From assembly GCA_031430435.1 (NCBI GenBank), contig JANPBM010000090.1, positions 1 through 64,000 on the forward strand: 64,000 nt of DNA. The letters run 5' to 3'. The DNA comes from JANNVK01 sp031430435. Lineage in GTDB: Bacteria; Acidobacteriota; Blastocatellia; Pyrinomonadales; Pyrinomonadaceae. Shown here piece by piece: positions 8,598 to 14,595 of this stretch; within the stretch, counting starts at the first letter, position 1; the number at the start of each line of letters is the position of its first letter. The notes below the pieces were generated by a model that worked only from the letters and a program-made list of their open reading frames with translations, ran no database searches and was not told where the DNA came from. Position numbers and translations under genes: made by a program.

Positions 8598-8833
8598 TGA
8601 TGTTACGCAAATACATTTTTTAGCCCGCGTAGCGGGTGTTAGCGTGCAGCCCGTAGCGTGAGCCGTGAGAATATATGAGGTTTGATTAAAAGCTGTCGAA
8701 GATAGCGGCAGATTCAAGCATCTGTCGCCCTCTATCACGGGCTTGAAGATTTTTTCAAATTACCCATAGCGCACTATGGGCTACACGCTGTCGCCGTTTC
8801 CAACGGCTGACAACCAAATTTGCGTAATATCAG
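8598..8833. mobile_element. MITE-like insertion with terminal inverted repeats and target-site duplication
   Basis: Terminal inverted repeats TGATRTTACGCAAAT (8598-8612) and its complement (8818-8832) match at 14 of 15 positions. They are flanked by direct repeats TTATTTAA at 8590-8597 and 8834-8841 (7 or 8 bp of target duplication). The 236-bp interior has no ORF but several palindromes, such as CCCATAGCGCACTATGGG near 8763 and an AGCCCGTAGCGTGAG block. It needs a transposase in trans. It sits immediately after the aldehyde dehydrogenase stop. Confidence 0.8.
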
Positions 8834-9059
8834 TTATTTAATTCACTCGGATAAAGTTTTAGAAACCGGAATTGCAAGATTTTCAATAGCTTATTGGCGA
8901 AAGCAATCAAGTGAAATAATTATTGAAAAATGGAAAAATAGAAAACCTGAAGCATTGAAAGTAAAACCGGACGGGAGAATTTTGAACGGCAATGTCCGTT
9001 GCAAAGTGTTGGATGAACGTGGTTTTGACTTGGATAAATTGGAGGTTGAAATTTTATGA
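8820..9059 (+). CDS. Small hypothetical protein, first of a two-gene cassette
   Basis: 79 residues if read from the TTG at 8820, which lies inside the right terminal repeat of the MITE-like element; the first codons are therefore element-derived and the native start may have been lost. The C-terminal part, ALKVKPDGRILNGNVRCKVL, suggests a compact ParB-like substrate-binding or nuclease-type fold, but I cannot assign it firmly. The stop overlaps the next ATG by 4 bp (ATGA), so the two genes are translated together. A toxin-antitoxin or regulatory pair is possible. It separates two genes of the BMC locus and is foreign to BMC biology as known. Confidence 0.6.
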   Translation: MRNISYLIHSDKVLETGIARFSIAYWRKQSSEIIIEKWKNRKPEALKVKPDGRILNGNVRCKVLDERGFDLDKLEVEIL

Positions 9060-9382
9060 ACATACTAGAAGCAACCGGTTTTTTTGACTATCTCTCCGAA
9101 ACAGAAAAAATAAAGTGTCTAGCTTTTTTATCGCACGAACTGACTATTCTGGCGAGAGACACTTACGAAATTGGAACGGAAAATATTGTAAATCAACCGA
9201 TGATTCGTGAAATAAACGAAATTCAGCACCGAATCAGCAATAAATTGATTAGTTTAAGCCTTGGAAATGAAGGTTATTCAAGTGAAGAATTAATGCAAAT
9301 GATTTTTGGCGGCAAGACGGAAAACGCCATCGAGAATATTTTCTCGCGAGTGGTGATGCGGTTTTCAATGGCTTTGACATAA
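9056..9382 (+). CDS. Hypothetical helical protein, second of the cassette
   Basis: 108 residues, predicted almost all-helical, starting MNILEATGFFDYLSETEK, with a central REINEIQHRISNKL helix. No catalytic motif, signal peptide or membrane segment is seen. It is translationally coupled to the preceding gene and ends 5 bp before the BMC-P gene, so it is co-transcribed with shell genes. It could be the partner of a two-gene addiction or regulatory module. Function not recognised. Confidence 0.65.
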   Translation: MNILEATGFFDYLSETEKIKCLAFLSHELTILARDTYEIGTENIVNQPMIREINEIQHRISNKLISLSLGNEGYSSEELMQMIFGGKTENAIENIFSRVVMRFSMALT

Positions 9383-9387
9383 GAAAA

Positions 9388-9714
9388 ATGTTTTTAGGAA
9401 AAGTTGTCGGTACAGTTTGGTCAACCAAGAAAACGGCTGATTTGGAAGGCGTAAAGTTTTTGGTCGTTCATCCGTTCGATTTAGACAAAGAACCGAATAA
9501 AAGCATCATTGTTTGCGCCGATAATTTGGGTGCGGGAATCGGTGAAATTGTACTCTGCGCATTCGGAAGAGCGGCACGTTCGGCAATCGGCGACCAAGAA
9601 ATGTCGATCGAAGCCGCAGTTATCGGAATTGTTGACCGCGTTGATTTGTCGCAAGAATCAGCAAAATCGGACGAACTTATTCAAGCATCAAAAGAACTTA
9701 GAGGTGAAAAATGA
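9388..9714 (+). CDS. BMC-P (EutN/CcmL) pentameric vertex protein
   Basis: 108 residues of the EutN/CcmL family (Pfam PF03319). It begins MFLGKVVGTVWSTKK, the typical start of the family, followed by LEGVKFLVVHP, the Asp-containing ADNLGAGIGEIVLCAFGRAAR block and the closing AAVIGIVDRVDL strand. Pentamers of this family cap the vertices of the shell. Its presence with BMC-H shows that a closed compartment can be built. Only one vertex gene is present. Its stop overlaps the start of the TonB-like gene (ATGA at 9711), an unexpected coupling of a shell gene to an envelope gene. Confidence 0.95.
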   Translation: MFLGKVVGTVWSTKKTADLEGVKFLVVHPFDLDKEPNKSIIVCADNLGAGIGEIVLCAFGRAARSAIGDQEMSIEAAVIGIVDRVDLSQESAKSDELIQASKELRGEK

Positions 9715-10316
9715 AAAACATTAAATTTTATTGGCTGATACTTTTAATCACATTTACAGTTTCGTTTGCGTTACCCGCAAATGCTCAAACTAAAAAACCG
9801 CGTAAGAAAGTTGCAGTAACGAAAAAGAAAGTTGTTAGGGCAACTGCAAGACCCAAAGGAATAGTAAAACTCGGAACTGAAAACTCAATGCCGATGATTT
9901 CTGACGGTCCGACAAGCTATCCGCCGACTGACAAAGTGAAAAGTTCAGACGCGCCGCCAAGAGCAATGGTTATCGGCGGCGATAATATAAATCCTTGTAC
10001 AAACGTCAAAGAAAATTTAGCGGGCGGAAAACCTGCTTCTGTTTCAGGCGGAGTTGTCAACGGAAAAGCGACAAGTTTACCGAAACCTCCATACCCGGCG
10101 GCGGCAAAAGCGGTGAAAGCAAGCGGTGCGGTAAGTGTCCAAGTTTTAATCGACGAAGAAGGAAACGTTGTTTCGGCAAACGCCCTCAGCGGACACCCGT
10201 TGCTTCGGGCGGCATCTGAACAAGCGGCAAGAGGCGCAAAATTTTCACCGACAATGCTGTGCGGTCAAAAAGTAAAAGTTTCAGGTATCATTGTTTATAA
10301 TTTTGTTGCTCAATAG
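9711..10316 (+). CDS. TonB-C-terminal-domain protein
   Basis: 201 residues: hydrophobic N-terminus ending in ANA-QT (residues 1-25, signal peptide or anchor), a Lys/Arg-rich stretch (28-50), a linker, and a TonB-type C-terminal domain (about 115-200) with PKPPYPAAAKAVKASGAV, VQVLIDEEGNVVSANALSGHPLL and ARGAKFSPT. The family contacts outer-membrane receptors; stand-alone secreted versions are common in Acidobacteriota-like genomes and their role is unclear. No ExbB/ExbD is nearby. The gene overlaps the BMC-P stop, so it is probably in the same transcript. Confidence 0.85.
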   Translation: MKNIKFYWLILLITFTVSFALPANAQTKKPRKKVAVTKKKVVRATARPKGIVKLGTENSMPMISDGPTSYPPTDKVKSSDAPPRAMVIGGDNINPCTNVKENLAGGKPASVSGGVVNGKATSLPKPPYPAAAKAVKASGAVSVQVLIDEEGNVVSANALSGHPLLRAASEQAARGAKFSPTMLCGQKVKVSGIIVYNFVAQ

Positions 10317-10325
10317 TTTGTAAAA

Positions 10326-10748
10326 ATGGCGAATCAAGAATTACTTTACAAAATTTCATCCGATGTTTTTGCCGAATTGGGCGATAGTTTCGATGAAACG
10401 AAAGCCGAGCAATTAGTTACGCGGATTTACAGAACCGTTGAGCCGTTTATTGCAAATCAAACGTTGAATAGTTCGGCGAATCGGATAGTTGTTTCAGTTT
10501 TCGGCAAAGATCACGCGGGAATTGTTTCAAAAGTTACCGAAATTTTAGCGGAAACAAATTGCAGTATCGTTGACATCAATCAAACGCTGGTCGGCGATAA
10601 ATTTGCGATGATAATTGTTGCAAACACAACCGATGCAAGCGAAACGGTGGCGAGTTTGAAAGAAAAATTCCGTCTCGCAGGTGATGCGTCGGGTGTCCGA
10701 ATCTATGTGCAGCGTGAAGATTTATTCAATGCAATGCACCGAATTTAA
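10326..10748 (+). CDS. ACT-domain protein (UPF0237-like) with N-terminal extension
   Basis: 140 residues. Residues about 52-138 are an ACT domain with the typical start RIVVSVFGKDHAGIVSKVTEILAE and NCSIVDINQTLVGDKFAMIIV. ACT domains bind amino acids or related small ligands and regulate partners. UPF0237 proteins are usually about 90 residues; here a 50-residue helical N-terminus (SDVFAELGDSFDETKAEQLV) is added. UPF0237 and UPF0210 genes are known neighbours, and a UPF0210 gene follows at 11330, so the two probably act together. The ligand is unknown. Confidence 0.85.
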   Translation: MANQELLYKISSDVFAELGDSFDETKAEQLVTRIYRTVEPFIANQTLNSSANRIVVSVFGKDHAGIVSKVTEILAETNCSIVDINQTLVGDKFAMIIVANTTDASETVASLKEKFRLAGDASGVRIYVQREDLFNAMHRI

Positions 10749-10757
10749 GTAAAAAGT

Positions 10758-10800
10758 AAGAATGCAAAAGTGAAAATTCGAGATATTCTTTTGCATTCTT
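10758..10800 (+). terminator. Perfect 13-bp hairpin just upstream of a start codon
   Basis: AAGAATGCAAAAG (10758-10770) pairs perfectly with CTTTTGCATTCTT (10788-10800), followed by TTATAAATTT and the next ATG at 10811. It could end the ACT transcript, but no promoter or ribosome site fits between it and the next start, so it may act as a leader element for that gene. Confidence 0.65.
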
Positions 10801-10810
10801 TTATAAATTT

Positions 10811-11305
10811 ATGGCTGAAGAAAATCAAATTTGTCCGTCGTGCCAAGCGGTAATTCGCTCACGGGCTTTGTTTTGTTATAAATGCGGCGCATCTATCGTT
10901 TCAAATTCGTCGTCAAAGTCGAAAAAGGGCAAACGTAAAAAGACTGCCGAACTTGTTTCCGAAATGATCGAAGGCGTGGAAAAGAAAGAGGAACTCAGCA
11001 ATGTTTGGTTCAAAGATAAAATTGTTGAAGAAAAAGACGAAGAATTAAAACTTCCGGAAGTTGAACAGGGAATTGTTCAATCAATCTCGGAAGAAGTAAA
11101 AATCGAATCAACGCCGAGTATTCAAGAAAAAGCGAAACTGCAATCCGCCGCTTCGATGCGACAAAGTGCAAAAACCATTCAAAAAAACCGGATCGAAGTT
11201 GTTTGGGAAAAGCCGGAAACATCGAATATGCGGTTTATTCTCGGCACAATTATTTTTGCGGCAATCGCGTTCGCCGTTGTCTTTTTAGCGTGGACGATGC
11301 GTTAA
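10811..11305 (+). CDS. Zinc-ribbon, C-tail-anchored membrane protein
   Basis: 164 residues. The N-terminus is a double-CxxC zinc ribbon (CPSCQAVIRSRALFCYKCG, residues 8-26). A Lys/Glu-rich, probably disordered middle (30-135) follows, and the C-terminus is one transmembrane helix (about 140-161, ILGTIIFAAIAFAVVFLAW) with only a few residues after it. The ribbon therefore faces the cytoplasm. Function unknown. It sits between the ACT and UPF0210 genes on the same strand. A loosely similar zinc-ribbon membrane protein is at 36415. No Shine-Dalgarno sequence is visible. Confidence 0.75.
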   Translation: MAEENQICPSCQAVIRSRALFCYKCGASIVSNSSSKSKKGKRKKTAELVSEMIEGVEKKEELSNVWFKDKIVEEKDEELKLPEVEQGIVQSISEEVKIESTPSIQEKAKLQSAASMRQSAKTIQKNRIEVVWEKPETSNMRFILGTIIFAAIAFAVVFLAWTMR

Positions 11306-11329
11306 ATTATTAGTTTCAACCACAATTTA

Positions 11330-12697
11330 ATGTTTACACAAACAGAAATTTTACAAACCGTGCGGATGACCGAGATGGAACACTTGGACATTCGCACCGT
11401 TACTTTGGGCTTAAGTCTGCGTGATTGCGCGACCGACGATTTACAACGGACGGCGGAAAAAGTACGCGAAAAAATCTTGCGAATCGGCGAAAAACTTGTC
11501 CCGACCGTCAACGAAATTGCCGAAGAATTAGGCATAAAAGTTGCAAATAAACGAATCAGCATCACGCCTGCATCGCTTATCTGCGAAGGGTCGAAATCAA
11601 GTTATAAAGATTTACCGAAACTTGCCAAGGCGATTGACGAAGCGGCACAAGTCGTCGGCGTTGATTTTATCGGCGGATATTCGGCGTTGGTTCACAAAGG
11701 TTGGACGCACGGCGAACTCGAATTTCTAAACTCCATTCCCGAATCTTTAGCGACCACAAACCGCCTTTGTTCATCGGTCAACGTGGCGACAACGCGCAGC
11801 GGAATCAATATGGATGCGGTAAAACGAATCGGCGAAATTATCAAAGAAACTGCCGAATTAACGAAATCGAGCGGCGGTTTAGGTTGCGCGAAATTTGTTT
11901 GTTTTGCGAACGCGGTCGAAGATAATCCGTTTATGGCTGGAGCATTTCACGGTATCGGCGAAGCGGAAGCCGTCATCAATGTCGGAGTATCAGGTCCGGG
12001 CGTAGTTCGCCACGCGCTTGCTCAAGCACCGAAAGATTTGCCTTTGCACGAACTCGCGGAACTTATCAAAAAAATTGCGTTCAGATTAACTCGGGCGGGA
12101 GAATTGGTCGGCAAAGAAGCCGCCAGACGGTTAGGTTTACCGTTCGGAATTTTAGATTTGAGTCTGGCGCCAACTCCCGCAATCGGCGATTCGGTCGCAA
12201 ATATCTTGGAAGAAATGGGTTTTCAGCGGGCGGGAACTCACGGCACAACCGCCGCACTCGCAATGTTGACCGATGCGGTTAAAAAGGGCGGAGCAATGGC
12301 GACAAGCAATGTCGGCGGAATGTCGGGCGCGTTTATTCCGGTTTCCGAAGATGCGGGAATGATTGAAGCCGTGCAACTCGGCGCGTTGACGTTGGAAAAA
12401 TTAGAAGCGTGGACGAGCGTTTGTTCGGTCGGAATCGATATGGTTGCCGTTCCCGGAAAGACTTCTGCCGCGACGATTTCCGCGATTATCGCCGACGAAA
12501 TGGCAATCGGCGTGATGAATACGAAAACAACTGCCGTCAGGATAATTCCCGTGCCGAATAAAGATGTCGGCGAATTGGTTGAATTCGGCGGATTGCTCGG
12601 CACGGCTCCGATTATGAAGGTAAACGAGTTCGATTCATCGATTTTTATCAATCGCGGCGGACGTATTCCCGCGCCTATTCACAGTTTACGGAACTAG
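11330..12697 (+). CDS. UPF0210 (DUF711, PFL-like fold) family protein
   Basis: 455 residues, full length for UPF0210. Recognisable blocks are EMEHLDIRTVTLGLSLRDC, DFIGGYSALVHKGW, CSSVNVATTRSGINMDAV, GLGCAKFVCFANAVEDNPFMAGAF and a C-terminal GGRIPAPIHSLRN. The fold is related to pyruvate formate-lyase-type barrels, but I find no glycyl-radical motif near the C-terminus, so it is not a glycyl radical enzyme. Its biochemical function is unknown. It closes the run of same-strand genes that began with BMC-H and is functionally linked, by family precedent, to the ACT protein at 10326. Confidence 0.93.
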   Translation: MFTQTEILQTVRMTEMEHLDIRTVTLGLSLRDCATDDLQRTAEKVREKILRIGEKLVPTVNEIAEELGIKVANKRISITPASLICEGSKSSYKDLPKLAKAIDEAAQVVGVDFIGGYSALVHKGWTHGELEFLNSIPESLATTNRLCSSVNVATTRSGINMDAVKRIGEIIKETAELTKSSGGLGCAKFVCFANAVEDNPFMAGAFHGIGEAEAVINVGVSGPGVVRHALAQAPKDLPLHELAELIKKIAFRLTRAGELVGKEAARRLGLPFGILDLSLAPTPAIGDSVANILEEMGFQRAGTHGTTAALAMLTDAVKKGGAMATSNVGGMSGAFIPVSEDAGMIEAVQLGALTLEKLEAWTSVCSVGIDMVAVPGKTSAATISAIIADEMAIGVMNTKTTAVRIIPVPNKDVGELVEFGGLLGTAPIMKVNEFDSSIFINRGGRIPAPIHSLRN

Positions 12698-12726
12698 CAA
12701 AATTCAATAATCATTGTTTTAATCGT

Positions 12727-14448
12727 TTAATAACCAATCGCTTCGCCGTCGCCTCGACTGTCAATCGCTCCGAGCCGAACGCCTTTCTCGTCAATCATAA
12801 TTCCGGTTGCCGACGCGATGTTCGACGGTCTGGCGGAAAAAATATGTCCCATGTTTTCTAAAACTTTTCGCGTATCGGGCGACATTCCGAACGGTTCGGA
12901 AACAATTTCGTCGGGAAACCATTGGTGATGGATTCGCGGCGCGTCGATCGCGGCTTGAATGTTCATATCGTGATCGATGACGTTGATGACGCATTGCAAC
13001 GAAGTCGTCAGAATTCGCGGTCCGCCTCTGGCACCGAGAGCGAACCACATTGAACCGTCTTTGCGCAGAACAATCGTCGGAGTCATCGAAGAAAGCGGAC
13101 GTTTTTTCGGCTGAACGGCGTTATTTTCGCCTTGAATCAAACCGTATAAATTCGGCTTTCCGGGACTGGCGGCAAGATCGTCCATTTCATCGTTCATCAA
13201 AAATCCGCCGCCTTTTATGGTTACCGCCGAACCGTATAAATCGTTGATTGTATAGGTGTTTGTAACCACATTGCCGTCTTTGTCGGCGACGGTGAAATGC
13301 GTTGTTTCAGTCGGTTCCGGAACGAATTCGCCGTGTTTGACCTCAGTGCTTTTAGAGGCTTTCGTCAAATCGATGGTACTTCGCAAAACATCGGCGTATT
13401 TTTTGTCGATTAACCGGGAAACGGGAACTTTGACAAAATCGGGATCGCCTAAAAAATGCGAGCGGTCGGCAAACGCGCGACGCATGGCTTCGGTCAAAAC
13501 GTGATATTTTGCCGCCGAATTATAGCCCATTCCGCGAATGTCGTAACTTTCCAAAATGTTCAAAACTTGGAACATCGCAATTCCGCCCGAACTCGGCGGC
13601 GGCATCGAAATAATCGGATAACCGCGATAAGAACCGGTCAACGGCACTCGTTCGACGGGTTTGTAACCGCGTAAATCTTCGAGCGTCAATAAACCGTTGT
13701 GAGCTTTCATATCATCGGCGATAAGTTTCGCGGTTTGCCCGTCGTAAAAATCTTTCGAACCGAATTTCTGAATCCGCGCAAGTGTCCGGGCAAGTTCGGG
13801 TTGTTTGAAAACTTCGCCTTCTTCGTAGTATTTGCCGTTTCGCAAAAAGATTCGGTTGCTTTCGTCATACTTTTCCAAATTTCCTTTGTAAGCCTTAAAT
13901 AAATTTGCCAAGCGGAAACTTAAAACATAACCGTTTTGAGCCAAAAGCCGCGCAGGTTCAACGAGTTGCGACCAAGTAACTTTGCCCGAACCGTATTTTT
14001 TGAACGCCATTTCTAATCCCGCAATCGTGCCGGGAACGCCGGACGCGCGATAACCGATGGTCGAAGAACCTTCGCCTTTGACAAGTTCGCCTTTTTCGTC
14101 CAAAAAAATGTTCCGATTCGCCGCATTTGGCGCCGTTTCACGATAATCGATGGCGGTCGTCGCGCCGTCTTTGAACCGCATCAGCATAAATCCGCCGCCG
14201 CCGATGTTTCCCGCTTCGGGATAAACGACTGCCAAAGCAAGCGCCACAGCAACCGCCGCATCAACCGCATTACCGCCTTTTTTCATAACCTCAACACCGA
14301 TTTTCGAGGATAATTCGTGTTGCGAAGCGACAATCGCGTGCTTTGCCCGCACAGGTTCACGCCACGCGGAAAAAATGTTATTCGGGAATAAAACAACGAG
14401 AAAAAGTAATACAATTATCGGGAAATTACGTCTGATTAAGTTTTTCAT
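12727..14448 (-). CDS. ggt: Gamma-glutamyltransferase
   Basis: 573 residues with a signal peptide or anchor (10-28). It is a full-length gamma-glutamyltranspeptidase precursor: GGNAVDAAVAVALAL near 58, PEAGNIGGGGFMLMR near 77, and the self-processing site at Thr382 (ETTHFTV), whose N-terminal threonine becomes the nucleophile of the small subunit after autocleavage. RPLSSMTPTIV and LGARGGPRI follow, as in the family. It cleaves gamma-glutamyl bonds such as in glutathione, in the periplasm. It faces UPF0210 tail-to-tail with only 29 bp between, and stands alone. The start is the first ATG. Confidence 0.95.
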   Translation of the reverse strand: MKNLIRRNFPIIVLLFLVVLFPNNIFSAWREPVRAKHAIVASQHELSSKIGVEVMKKGGNAVDAAVAVALALAVVYPEAGNIGGGGFMLMRFKDGATTAIDYRETAPNAANRNIFLDEKGELVKGEGSSTIGYRASGVPGTIAGLEMAFKKYGSGKVTWSQLVEPARLLAQNGYVLSFRLANLFKAYKGNLEKYDESNRIFLRNGKYYEEGEVFKQPELARTLARIQKFGSKDFYDGQTAKLIADDMKAHNGLLTLEDLRGYKPVERVPLTGSYRGYPIISMPPPSSGGIAMFQVLNILESYDIRGMGYNSAAKYHVLTEAMRRAFADRSHFLGDPDFVKVPVSRLIDKKYADVLRSTIDLTKASKSTEVKHGEFVPEPTETTHFTVADKDGNVVTNTYTINDLYGSAVTIKGGGFLMNDEMDDLAASPGKPNLYGLIQGENNAVQPKKRPLSSMTPTIVLRKDGSMWFALGARGGPRILTTSLQCVINVIDHDMNIQAAIDAPRIHHQWFPDEIVSEPFGMSPDTRKVLENMGHIFSARPSNIASATGIMIDEKGVRLGAIDSRGDGEAIGY

Positions 14449-14518
14449 ATCTTTGATTCAAGATTATCTCAGTAATAAACTCGATTTTGCAACAAAAAAC
14501 TTGGAAAAATCAGGGAAT

Positions 14519-14527
14519 TGGTATAAA
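14519..14527 (+). promoter_or_regulatory. Probable extended -10 promoter
   Basis: TGGTATAAA is a good extended -10 element in the 147-bp divergent gap between ggt and the gingipain-like gene; TTGGAA lies 15 bp upstream. It reads toward the protease gene, whose ATG is about 70 bp downstream. Confidence 0.4.
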
Positions 14528-14595
14528 ATCGCCAAATAACCAATTAGATGTATTTGTCGCGTTTCTCTGAATAGTGTGTTTGTGAGGATAAGAAA

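Noticed and set aside
11330..12697. Glycyl radical enzyme of a BMC
   Set aside because: Only the fold of UPF0210 is pyruvate formate-lyase-like; no glycyl-radical loop near the C-terminus and no activase gene nearby.
12698..12726. Terminator between UPF0210 and ggt
   Set aside because: The 29-bp convergent gap has only weak AT-rich symmetry and no convincing stem.
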